6,963 bases of DNA from UBA10133 sp964528565 (GCA_964528565.1 CAZGSP010000011.1:1-6963), one strand, 5' to 3'; counted from the first letter of the stretch, positions 1 to 5,900 are shown. A program made the numbers and translations. Notes: generated by a model from the letters alone, not told the origin.

Positions 1-59
1 GATCGAACAGGCGAAGACGAGCACGTAACGTGCACGGCTAAGCCAGGCAGTCGATCCCC
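1..59. repeat. Structured repeat A, copy 1 (left end cut by window)
   Basis: This stretch matches 228-286 exactly over 59 bases. It ends in the arm TCGATCCCC (51-59), and the matching left arm starts at GATCGA (1-6), so its first bases lie outside the window. Inside are two small hairpins with the same TAA loop: GCACG-TAA-CGTGC (21-33) and GGC-TAA-GCC (36-44). It has no reading frame of interest. The identity after position 59 breaks at once (C against T), so 59 marks the right edge of the shared block. The function is unknown; it could be a miniature mobile element, a REP-like repeat or a structured RNA. Confidence 0.8.
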
Positions 60-83
60 CTTTGCGCATTTTTTAATGTCTTA

Positions 84-164
84 AGGGGATCGAACTGCCG
101 CAGGAACGACGGTTCCGAGGCTGGTTAAGGCCCCGCTATGGCGGGGACCGAAACTCGATCCCCT
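84..164. repeat. Structured repeat B, same terminal inverted repeats as A but different interior
   Basis: A 10-bp perfect terminal inverted repeat (AGGGGATCGA at 84-93, TCGATCCCCT at 155-164) encloses 61 bases. The termini match those of repeat A (AGGGGATCGAAC on the left side), while the interior is longer and differs. Two internal hairpins are clear: GGAAC-GACG-GTTCC (103-116) and CCCCGC-TATG-GCGGGG (131-146). GGT (123-125) could pair with ACC (147-149) below the second one. The predicted shape is a closing stem around a multi-branch junction. The compensated pairs suggest a folded RNA or single-stranded DNA, but I could not assign it to a known family. Confidence 0.72.
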
Positions 165-179
165 CTCCCGGCACTAAAC

Positions 180-214
180 AAATATCCTCCCCTTGTGGGG
201 GGATATTTTGTTTT
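180..214 (+). terminator. Intrinsic terminator between repeats B and A2
   Basis: AAATATCC (180-187) pairs with GGATATTT (201-208). A further T-G, C-G, C-G, C-G run closes a loop at 192-196, giving about 12 pairs. The stem runs into a T-rich tail, TTTTGTTTT (206-214). It would end rightward transcripts covering repeats A1 and B before they reach A2 and the promoter of the next gene. Read leftward, the tail is poorer (ATTTGTTTAG), so rightward action is the more likely. Confidence 0.7.
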
Positions 215-221
215 GACATTC

Positions 222-289
222 AGAGGGGATCGAACAGGCGAAGACGAGCACGTAACGTGCACGGCTAAGCCAGGCAGTCGATCCCCTCT
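222..289. repeat. Structured repeat A, copy 2 (complete)
   Basis: This is the complete copy of the element at the left edge. Perfect 12-bp termini, AGAGGGGATCGA (222-233) and TCGATCCCCTCT (278-289), enclose 44 bases. The hairpins GCACG-TAA-CGTGC (248-260) and GGC-TAA-GCC (263-271) lie side by side. The left part of the interior (234-247) seems unpaired. No target-site duplication is obvious next to the termini. It sits just upstream of the promoter at 307, so it may have been inserted there or may influence that promoter. Confidence 0.8.
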
Positions 290-306
290 TGAGTACTTCG
301 CCTTAT

Positions 307-335
307 TTGACTTATAACGCCCTATAACGTAGAAT
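307..335 (+). promoter_or_regulatory. Sigma70-like promoter of the 152-aa gene, with direct repeats
   Basis: The -35 TTGACT (307-312) and the -10 TAGAAT (330-335) are 17 bp apart, which puts the start of transcription near 342 and gives a leader of about 33 nt. The spacer holds TATAACG twice (313-319 and 323-329, 10 bp apart). CGTAGAA occurs at 328-334 and 339-345, 11 bp apart. Repeats one helical turn apart inside a promoter could bind a regulator, but this is inference. Confidence 0.7.
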
Positions 336-374
336 ACGCGTAGAAAGCAAATTTGACAACACAAGGAGTTTCAT

Positions 375-833
375 ATGTCCGTTCAAGAAGGTCTATTTAT
401 TGACATCCTCGACGCCATCGCGGCATTTGCCCAGGAACAAAACAAGGTGCTTCCTTCCTGGTTCGCCAACGAGGAAGACGATATTATCCATCCTGTCTGT
501 TCCCAGGCCGAACCAACTTTGGATGGGGATTGGTGGTCAGACAAAAACACTGAACCCGTCGTGATCACTCTAATCATTGCCCCTGAGGTTAGACTCGAAG
601 CGGAATATCATGTCCGCCTCCTTCCAAAAGATGGGCACACAGTCGTAAGAATCACCAACAGCAAGCGGTCGGCAGTCACCGAACCGGCCAAGTGGATTTC
701 CCATGCCCTCAGCACAATTAACCACGAAGATCGGAAGGGTGTACAGGTCAAGGTCACGATCCAACCCTCCCTCGGCGGCAACACCATGTTCCGCAAAATC
801 TCGGAAGTATCCTACAATCTTGTCGAAATTTAA
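375..833 (+). CDS. Unrecognised 152-aa protein
   Basis: I do not recognise this protein. It has its own promoter, a strong ribosome binding site AAGGAG (363-368) six bases before the ATG, and a terminator directly after the stop, so it is a real single-gene transcript. There is no signal peptide or membrane segment. Residues 1-25 look like an amphipathic helix rich in Ala and Ile. An acidic stretch with Trp follows (about 32-60, including a WW pair at 53-54). The rest alternates in a beta-strand pattern (61-95 and 122-150) around a helix near 104-116. One cysteine (C42) is present. A small soluble alpha/beta protein is the most that can be said. It converges on the operon to its right and lies just after the structured repeats, but nothing shows a functional link to them. 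Confidence 0.85.
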   Translation: MSVQEGLFIDILDAIAAFAQEQNKVLPSWFANEEDDIIHPVCSQAEPTLDGDWWSDKNTEPVVITLIIAPEVRLEAEYHVRLLPKDGHTVVRITNSKRSAVTEPAKWISHALSTINHEDRKGVQVKVTIQPSLGGNTMFRKISEVSYNLVEI

Positions 834-839
834 CTCCCC

Positions 840-869
840 AAAAGACGCCCCCACGGGCGTCTTTTTTTT
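840..869 (+). terminator. Strong intrinsic terminator, shared by converging genes
   Basis: AAAGACGCCC (841-850) pairs with GGGCGTCTTT (855-864) around the loop CCAC. The stem continues into eight T (862-869). It lies seven bases after the stop of the 152-aa gene and two bases before the end of the leftward operon. On the minus strand the stem is followed by TTTT, so it may work in both directions, less strongly leftward. Confidence 0.9.
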
Positions 870-871
870 AA

Positions 872-2074
872 CTAATTCACCAATACCTCCGTGTTACAGT
901 CTGCTCCGATTTTTTTTGTATCTGTGACCTTGATCTCCGTCGTTATCTTATTTATCGATACCAGATAGCACGACTCTTTGTCCGGGTTTTCCGGCATTTT
1001 TTTTATATATTTTGGTGTCAGCTCATCAAGTTTTTTTGGATACTTTGCATTTTCTGCGTAATATAACTTGACGCCATTTAGAATAACCGTCTTGTTAATA
1101 AATGATCGTTGTAGATTTGCTTTCTCAATCTGTTTCGCCGGATCAATTGCCACAAATAACCCAATAGCCGGTATTCCCAGGAAGCATAAAAGTCCCAACA
1201 CGGCCATCACGACAAAACCCCATTTTGGTTTACCGTCAATACTTACGCTTCCGCCTTTCAAATCTTTGATGTTCTTATACATGGTTACCAGTAACGAAAG
1301 CACAAATATCGATATACCAACCATAGAAATTGAACCAATGGTCGACACAACCGGATTCTTATCAATTTTCAAAACAAGAACGATCACTTCAAAGATTGCC
1401 ACCAGAGATGCCAGCAAAGCTCCTAACAGTAATAGTCTTCCAAAAACTGACCAAGCGTATCCCCGAATATATTCCCGGCTAATCATCAGGGCGTTTAAAC
1501 CCCGATACTCTTCTTGCACCAAGACAAACTGCGAAAAAAGGAACAGTATTGCAAAAACAATGCCGGGTATTATCAAGAGAACAAACCCCGCCGACAGAAT
1601 CAGCATTTCCAATACACACAGCCACCAATAGCGGCCCACATATTGCCAGGATCTTTTATACGACTCCACCACACCCATTTTTTGGTCCGCCAAAAGATTA
1701 ACTACCACCGCCATCCCACCCCATAGCTGTAACACCGTTCCAAAAACAAACGTCAGAATAAAAAGAAGTATCATCGGAATGAGGGCCAATGTGGTGAAAG
1801 GCGAATTTTTCATCGCCATAGATACTGTTCCCGTTGTTGCAAAACCAACTCCCACAGCCAACATCATAACTACAATATTAGGAATCAATAGCGCCAAAAA
1901 GACCCTCACAAACTTAGTGCCAAATAGGTAAAGTGTTTCGGTAAATAATTCGGCTACTCCAAAGTAGTGATTCGGCTCCGACGGTGGTTCGGGAAGAACG
2001 GTCCCGGAAGTTTCATCCGGCATCCCGGCCTGACTTCCTACTTTGATATACTGTTCCGGATTTGCCGTTATCAT
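872..2074 (-). CDS. Polytopic membrane protein with C-terminal pilin-like module
   Basis: The 400-aa protein has a soluble Pro/Glu-rich start (1-40). Hydrophobic segments follow near 57-79, 94-126, 150-185, 212-238 and 243-265. The GxxLLxIPGI-like stretch at 163-172 resembles the YciC / glycerophosphodiesterase membrane-domain type of bundle; this family match is tentative. A last hydrophobic helix (about 286-309) runs into AIDPAKQIEKA, then a pilin-like pattern, VKLYYAENAKYPKKLDEL at 335-352. Two cysteines near the end (C369, C393) are spaced like those closing the C-terminal loop of many pilins. No GFTLIE-type prepilin cleavage site is seen, so the module is probably not processed. GGAGG (2087-2091) lies 12 bases before the ATG, a long spacing; CTG at 2075-2077 would be closer. 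It is the last gene of the operon, 28 bases after sod. The role is unknown, possibly an envelope protein. Confidence 0.82.
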   Translation of the reverse strand: MITANPEQYIKVGSQAGMPDETSGTVLPEPPSEPNHYFGVAELFTETLYLFGTKFVRVFLALLIPNIVVMMLAVGVGFATTGTVSMAMKNSPFTTLALIPMILLFILTFVFGTVLQLWGGMAVVVNLLADQKMGVVESYKRSWQYVGRYWWLCVLEMLILSAGFVLLIIPGIVFAILFLFSQFVLVQEEYRGLNALMISREYIRGYAWSVFGRLLLLGALLASLVAIFEVIVLVLKIDKNPVVSTIGSISMVGISIFVLSLLVTMYKNIKDLKGGSVSIDGKPKWGFVVMAVLGLLCFLGIPAIGLFVAIDPAKQIEKANLQRSFINKTVILNGVKLYYAENAKYPKKLDELTPKYIKKMPENPDKESCYLVSINKITTEIKVTDTKKIGADCNTEVLVN

Positions 2075-2102
2075 CAGTCCAGTATACCTCCACCCAACCC
2101 CA

Positions 2103-2696
2103 TTATTTCATCCTCTCTTCTACCTTATCCCAATTGATTACTTCCCAAAAAGCCTTTACATAATCAGCTCTTTTGTTTTTGTATTTTAGGTAATAGGCGT
2201 GTTCCCAAACATCGATCGCTAAAAGCGGCTTAAATCCATCCACTAAAGGATTGTCCTGATTGGCGGTGGACAGTATTTCCAGCCCTCCTTCTTTGTTTTT
2301 GACCAACCACCCCCAACCGCTTCCAAATCTACCCAAGGAAGTGGCCTCAAAAAGCCTCATAAACTCTTCAATGCTTTCAAATGATTTTTCCAGCTCTGTT
2401 GCCAGCGCTCCGTCCAGACGTCTGGTCCCCGGCGCCGTCATCTCTTCCCAATAAAAATTGTGATTCCACACCCCACCGGCATTATTTTTTATGGTCGGCA
2501 GATCGGACGACAGCAACTCGTCCAAGGTCTTCTCTTGAAGGTGTTCGTTCTCCGTCAACGCCTTATTAAGATTATCAACGTATGTCTGGTGATGCTTATC
2601 ATGATGAATCACCATGGTCTCCTTATCGATCACCGGTTCAAGAGCCTCGTAAGCAAAGCGCAACTTATCTAACAGGAACGGGTAGGTTTTATTCAT
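2103..2696 (-). CDS. sodA: Superoxide dismutase, Mn-type of the Fe/Mn family
   Basis: The enzyme converts superoxide to oxygen and hydrogen peroxide in the cytoplasm; no signal peptide is seen. The 197-aa length is usual for the family. All four metal ligands can be placed by alignment to E. coli SodA: H31 (in IHHDKHHQTY), H79 (in WNHNFYW), and D162 and H166 (in DVWEHAYYL). The second-sphere residues H35 and Y39 are also present. N-A-G-G at 72-75 and T-A-N-Q-D at 144-148, with Q147, are the Mn-type signature; Fe-type enzymes carry the glutamine elsewhere. Cambialistic metal use cannot be excluded. The gene lies 39 bases after dnaB in the same direction. The ATG has no Shine-Dalgarno site. A weak promoter (TTGTAA, 16 bp, TAGATT, on the minus strand at about 2705-2732) could give it a separate, nearly leaderless transcript. 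Confidence 0.96.
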   Translation of the reverse strand: MNKTYPFLLDKLRFAYEALEPVIDKETMVIHHDKHHQTYVDNLNKALTENEHLQEKTLDELLSSDLPTIKNNAGGVWNHNFYWEEMTAPGTRRLDGALATELEKSFESIEEFMRLFEATSLGRFGSGWGWLVKNKEGGLEILSTANQDNPLVDGFKPLLAIDVWEHAYYLKYKNKRADYVKAFWEVINWDKVEERMK

Positions 2697-2735
2697 ATTA
2701 ATTCAATCTAACATATGTGGGAATATTTACAACCG

Positions 2736-4058
2736 TTAACCGGTCTTCTGGTGTGTTCTTTCCACCCCGTAGAACTTCACCCGATCTCCTCTAAACTTCA
2801 AATCTATTGTCCCAAGACTTCCGTTACGGTGCTTGGCGATTGAAAGCTTCATATCCTCAAACGAACTCTCGTCATTCCGATACAAAAACATTACCACATC
2901 TGCGTCCTGTTCAATACTTCCGGACTCACGTAGATCCGCCAGTTGGGGAATTTTTTCTGTCCGACTTTCGATGCCCCGATTTAATTGTGAGAGTGCCAAT
3001 ACCGGTATCTTCAGTTCGCGCGCAAGATTCTTGAGTCCTTGAGAGATAGCCCCCACTTCCTGAACCCGGCTATCGTAATTTTTGTCTCCCACCACCAGTT
3101 GCAGGTAATCAACCACCAGCAGTCTCAAACCCACTTGTGAGTGCAGTTTCCGGGCTTTCGTACGCAGTTCCAAAATAGACTGACCGGGAGTGTCATCGAT
3201 ATACAAAGGGCAGTCCGCCAAAACCCCCATAGCCTCCGACAGTCGGGCGAAGTCATCTTCTTTGAGATTCCCCGTTTTCAGTTTCCAAGCATCAATATTG
3301 GCCTGTCCGACAAGCATACGGTCCACCATTTCGAGGTTGCTCATTTCCAGCGCAAAAAAGCCCACGGGTAGTTTACGTTCTACCGCCGCATACTGGGCAA
3401 TGTTCGTGGCAAAAGAAGTTTTGCCGATACCGGGACGAGCCGCCAGGATGATCAGGTTACTGTCCTGCATGCCCGCCAACATATTATCCAAGTCCGAAAA
3501 GCCTGTCGGCACCCCGCGCAGACCATCCGGTGAGTTGTGCAAAGAGTCCAGTCTGTCAAAACTTTCCGCCAAAGCATCCTTGATCGGCACAAACGACTTT
3601 CTTACATGCGTTTGTGAAAGAGAGTAGATCGACTGCTCGGCCTTATCAAGGATTTCCCCGAGAGGTTTACTTTCGTCAAAACCCATCTCTCCCATCTGCG
3701 CCCCGGCGGATATCAGCAGTCTTTTTATGTGGCAGTCCCGGACAATTTGAGCATATTTTTGGACGTGCGACGCGACCGGAACTTCATTTGAAAGCTCGGA
3801 CAAGTAGGACCTTCCCCCAACCCTATCCAGCAGTTTATTTTTCTTCAGCCAGTCGGAAACCGTCAAAACGTCAATAGGATCCCGGTTCTCGTACAGGGTC
3901 ACCATCGCTTCAAAGATCTTACCGTTATTGTCGTTATAAAACATTTCCGGACGCAGGATAACCGCAATATCTACAATCGCGTCTTTATCTATCAGAACAG
4001 AACCGAGGATCGATTTTTCGGCATCGTCGGCATGAGGCGGAAGCCTAAGGTTAGCCAT
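2736..4058 (-). CDS. dnaB: Replicative DNA helicase DnaB
   Basis: This is the hexameric 5'-3' helicase that unwinds the fork and recruits primase. The 440-aa length is normal and there is no intein. The N-terminal primase-binding domain covers about 1-110 (DDAEKSILGSVLID at 11-24), and a linker helix region reaches about 180. The RecA-like motor follows. It shows Walker A RPGIGKTS at 208-215 (K213, T214), FFALEMS with catalytic E238, Walker B LLVVDYLQL with D317, SQLNRG at 357-362, RESGSIEQDAD at 378-388, and KHRNG at 409-413 with the probable arginine finger R411. All needed residues are present. The start ATGGCTAA overlaps the end of the MBL gene by 8 nt with no Shine-Dalgarno site, which points to translational coupling. 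It is the second gene of the leftward operon. Confidence 0.98.
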   Translation of the reverse strand: MANLRLPPHADDAEKSILGSVLIDKDAIVDIAVILRPEMFYNDNNGKIFEAMVTLYENRDPIDVLTVSDWLKKNKLLDRVGGRSYLSELSNEVPVASHVQKYAQIVRDCHIKRLLISAGAQMGEMGFDESKPLGEILDKAEQSIYSLSQTHVRKSFVPIKDALAESFDRLDSLHNSPDGLRGVPTGFSDLDNMLAGMQDSNLIILAARPGIGKTSFATNIAQYAAVERKLPVGFFALEMSNLEMVDRMLVGQANIDAWKLKTGNLKEDDFARLSEAMGVLADCPLYIDDTPGQSILELRTKARKLHSQVGLRLLVVDYLQLVVGDKNYDSRVQEVGAISQGLKNLARELKIPVLALSQLNRGIESRTEKIPQLADLRESGSIEQDADVVMFLYRNDESSFEDMKLSIAKHRNGSLGTIDLKFRGDRVKFYGVERTHQKTG

Positions 4059-4710
4059 TCATCAATAATACTTGGGTGTCGTCGGGCAGACTACCTTCGT
4101 CTAATCTAATTTTATGAACCGATTCACCGGCCACCGGAAGCTTATTCTTTTCCATAAAATTTTCCAGTGTCGAAAGACCCTCTATTTTGGTCAGACTCGT
4201 TTTGTAGTGCATCGGTACCACGTATGAAGGCTGAACCTCTTTTACCATCTCCATTGCCCCGTCGGCATCCAGTGTATATGTTCCTCCTACCGGGACCATC
4301 AAAACATCTACCGACCCGACCTTTTCGATTTGAGATTCCGTTAATTTGTGGCATATATCACCCAGATGAAGAACGTGCAGTCCGTCCATAACGACCAGCA
4401 TGACAAGATTCTTACCCCTCTCGGTACCGTTGTTCTTATCATGAAATGTCTTGATAGCCGATATCTGCACCCCGGCAATTTCATACTCCCCTTCTCTATC
4501 AATTACAAAGGTGCTGGGTCGATTGACCGGTCCCGTAATTACCTCCAAAGCACTATGATCCTCGTGAGCGTGAGAAATGGTCACCACATCGGCCACATCT
4601 TTAACCAGGGGCAGTCCTACCATGTCGCTCTTGAAAGGATCCATATATAGGACCAATCCCTCCTTACTTTTTAGCTTAAAACACGAGTGACCAAGATAAG
4701 TGATTTCCAT
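4051..4710 (-). CDS. MBL-fold metal-dependent hydrolase (UlaG/UPF0173-like)
   Basis: This 219-aa metallo-beta-lactamase-fold protein belongs to the Lactamase_B_3/UlaG-like group. The start MEITYLGHSCFKL is typical. The metal-binding motif is H47-A-H49-E-D51-H52 (SHAHEDHSAL). Further ligands or fold markers are H90 (IKTFHDKNNGTERGKN), D118 (HLGDI) and H168 (PMHYKT). Related proteins include RNA-acting and lactone-acting hydrolases, so the substrate cannot be named. The frame stays open upstream to 4863, but that stretch is Met- and Arg-rich, unlike the family, and overlaps the opposite gene. The ATG at 4710 fits the conserved N-terminus and lies 6 nt after a -10 box. It opens the operon that continues with dnaB. 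Confidence 0.93.
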   Translation of the reverse strand: MEITYLGHSCFKLKSKEGLVLYMDPFKSDMVGLPLVKDVADVVTISHAHEDHSALEVITGPVNRPSTFVIDREGEYEIAGVQISAIKTFHDKNNGTERGKNLVMLVVMDGLHVLHLGDICHKLTESQIEKVGSVDVLMVPVGGTYTLDADGAMEMVKEVQPSYVVPMHYKTSLTKIEGLSTLENFMEKNKLPVAGESVHKIRLDEGSLPDDTQVLLMNG

Positions 4711-4716
4711 GAGTTT

Positions 4717-4725
4717 AATATAGCA
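4717..4725 (-). promoter_or_regulatory. Extended -10 promoter of the MBL-dnaB-sod operon (leaderless)
   Basis: On the minus strand, TGC-TATATT is an extended -10 element that ends six bases before the ATG of the MBL gene. Transcription would begin at or very near the start codon. No Shine-Dalgarno site is present, and the -35 region at the usual distance (CTAGAT) is poor. This fits a leaderless message from an extended -10 promoter. Confidence 0.55.
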
Positions 4726-4735
4726 CAAGGAGGTA

Positions 4736-4741
4736 TATAAT
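4736..4741 (+). promoter_or_regulatory. -10 box of the Ig-like/DUF5666 pair (near leaderless)
   Basis: A perfect TATAAT ends nine bases before the ATG at 4751, so the leader would be only about 0-3 nt. The -35 region at 17 bp (GTTTAA, 4713-4718) is weak. AAGGAGG (4727-4733) lies upstream of this -10 box and 17 bases from the ATG, too far to act as a ribosome binding site. The two divergent -10 boxes are only 13 bp apart, so polymerase could hardly use both at once. Confidence 0.55.
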
Positions 4742-4750
4742 CTAGAAGCA

Positions 4751-5173
4751 ATGCGCAAAGAAGTCATCCTGGCGATCATATTTGGTGTCATCCTCGGCGG
4801 AGTCATCCTGTATGGCATAAACTTGGCCAACAAGACTATATCCGGTACTCCTTCCGAAGCCACTACCGACTCTCAAATTACTCCCACACCTACGGTCCCC
4901 GAGAAATCTCTCTCTATCATTACTCCTCAAAATCACTCCGTAACCTCGGACAAAGTTGTAACCCTCATGGGAAGAGCTACTCCCGCTTCAAACCTGGCCA
5001 TCATTACCGAATCCGACGATCTGATCATCGAAGCCAGTCCCGAAGGCACCTTTTCCGCTCAAATAAATCTCATCGGTGGAGAAAATACCATCTCCGTGAC
5101 CGAATTGAAAAAAGACTATTCCACTCAAGTTGAAACCATAACCGTTATTCAAACACCCAATCTCCCGGAATGA
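4751..5173 (+). CDS. Membrane-anchored protein with one Ig-like domain
   Basis: This 140-aa protein has an uncleaved-looking hydrophobic anchor at about 5-24. A Thr/Pro/Ser linker follows (30-52), then a single beta-sandwich domain (about 54-135). The pattern SIITPQNHSVTSDKVVTLMGRATP, then PEGTFSAQINLIGGENTISV (98-117), is typical of bacterial Ig-like domains of the Glucodextranase-B/Big type. Such domains mediate binding or spacing outside the cell, and the anchor suggests the domain faces outward. The start follows a TATAAT box directly, with no usable Shine-Dalgarno site. Its stop overlaps the next start as ATGA, so the two proteins are translated together and probably work together. The ligand is unknown. 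Confidence 0.85.
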   Translation: MRKEVILAIIFGVILGGVILYGINLANKTISGTPSEATTDSQITPTPTVPEKSLSIITPQNHSVTSDKVVTLMGRATPASNLAIITESDDLIIEASPEGTFSAQINLIGGENTISVTELKKDYSTQVETITVIQTPNLPE

Positions 5174-5850
5174 AAAAAATAACTACCGCCTTATTCCTTG
5201 TTCCTCTATTCCTCATCGCGGGTTTCTTACTTCTGCCGGTCTCCAAAGTCCTCGCCGCCACCTCATCCGCCACCCCTACCGCCTCCGCTTCGGCTACCCC
5301 GTCTCAAACTCAAGATATTCAAGAGAAAATTAAAGCCCTCGTCAAAGAAAATCTCAGCGCCACCGAATCTACCTTAAAAGAAAGAATCAATCAGAAAACT
5401 CTGGTTGGCTACGTCGGTCTGATTCAATCCATCAACTCCGGAAATATTTCAATTAACACCAAAGATGGGACAATCCTCCAGGTTACCACCGACGGCAACA
5501 CCGTCATTTATAAAGTCGGCACCAAAGTAAAACTTAGCTCCTTAGCCATCTCGGACAAAATGATCGTCATCGGCACGTTGCTCAAAGCGGACATCGTCCT
5601 GGCCAAACGGATACTGATAATTCCCGATGAACCAAATCCGGTTATCTCCGGTACGATCGTCGCCAAAATCTCTTCCGTAGACCTCAAGAAAAAACTCACC
5701 GGATTGATGGTCAACAACCGGGAAGTCATTTATGGTCTGACCAAAAAGTCCACCGTCAAAATGGATACTATGAAAGTTGACGCCACTATCTTCGCCATCA
5801 CCAAAAAGTTCGAAGGCAAAGATCTCCTCTCCCGCGCCAAGGTTCTCTAA
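5170..5850 (+). CDS. Exported protein with DUF5666-like beta domains
   Basis: The 226-aa protein starts with a signal peptide: KK, a hydrophobic core at 6-24, and likely cleavage after VLA at 29. An Ala/Thr/Ser/Pro linker (30-48) and a charged helix (49-76) follow. Residues 78-151 (GYVGLIQSINSGNISINTKDG ... MIVIGTLLKADIVLAKRILI) match the DUF5666 pattern: a short beta barrel with a dipeptide 'GT' before the last strands. Residues 158-226 look like a second, more diverged copy (SGTIVAKISS ... KVL). DUF5666 has no firm function. The ATG sits in an ATGA overlap with the Ig-like gene and has no Shine-Dalgarno site, so translation is coupled. No terminator follows, so some transcripts may run on into the transporter. 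Confidence 0.83.
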   Translation: MKKITTALFLVPLFLIAGFLLLPVSKVLAATSSATPTASASATPSQTQDIQEKIKALVKENLSATESTLKERINQKTLVGYVGLIQSINSGNISINTKDGTILQVTTDGNTVIYKVGTKVKLSSLAISDKMIVIGTLLKADIVLAKRILIIPDEPNPVISGTIVAKISSVDLKKKLTGLMVNNREVIYGLTKKSTVKMDTMKVDATIFAITKKFEGKDLLSRAKVL

Positions 5851-5863
5851 TCCCATTTTTAAC

Positions 5864-5887
5864 TTGATTCCTTGAGTTCTTGAGTTC
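5864..5887. repeat. Short tandem 8-mer in a promoter
   Basis: Three 8-base units lie head to tail: TTGATTCC, TTGAGTTC and TTGAGTTC (5864, 5872, 5880). The last two are identical. The middle one provides the -35 box of the transporter promoter. A gain or loss of one unit would leave a TTGAGT box at the right distance only if the downstream spacing were kept. Confidence 0.75.
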
Positions 5888-5900
5888 TTTTCTTTATCAT
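5872..5900 (+). promoter_or_regulatory. Promoter of the EamA transporter (leaderless)
   Basis: The -35 TTGAGT (5872-5877) and -10 TATCAT (5895-5900) are 17 bp apart. The ATG at 5907 comes six bases after the -10 box, so transcription should start at or near the start codon. No Shine-Dalgarno site is present. Confidence 0.6.

Noticed and set aside
84..164. Hammerhead ribozyme, because GAAAC precedes the closing stem
   Set aside because: The conserved CUGAUGA core is absent and the two internal stems are not placed as a hammerhead needs. HDV-like, twister and pistol patterns also do not fit.
222..289. tRNA-like element: on the minus strand the end reads GTTCGATCCCC, like a T-arm and acceptor
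   Set aside because: The middle hairpin has a 3-base loop and cannot be an anticodon arm, no D-arm fits, and repeat B with the same ends has a different interior.
1..289. Integron attC sites or a CRISPR array
   Set aside because: The ends lack the RYYYAAC/GTTRRRY boxes of attC, no integrase gene is in the window, and there are too few units with no regular spacers for CRISPR.
125..364. Minus-strand 79-codon open frame over the repeats
   Set aside because: It reads through hairpins, a terminator and a promoter, has no ribosome binding site, and its composition is not protein-like.
1068..1631. Plus-strand 187-codon open frame inside the membrane protein gene
   Set aside because: It is antisense to a clearly coding frame with membrane helices, has no ribosome binding site, and has a low-quality Ser/Thr/Ile-rich composition typical of a shadow.
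4727..4733. AAGGAGG as the Shine-Dalgarno site of the Ig-like gene
   Set aside because: It is 17 bases from the ATG, no in-frame start codon lies nearer, and it is upstream of the TATAAT box, so it would not be in the message from that promoter.
4711..4863. Longer MBL protein starting at 4863
   Set aside because: The extra 51 residues do not resemble the family N-terminus, cover the divergent promoter and lie antisense to the Ig-like gene. MEITYLGHSCFKL is the expected start.
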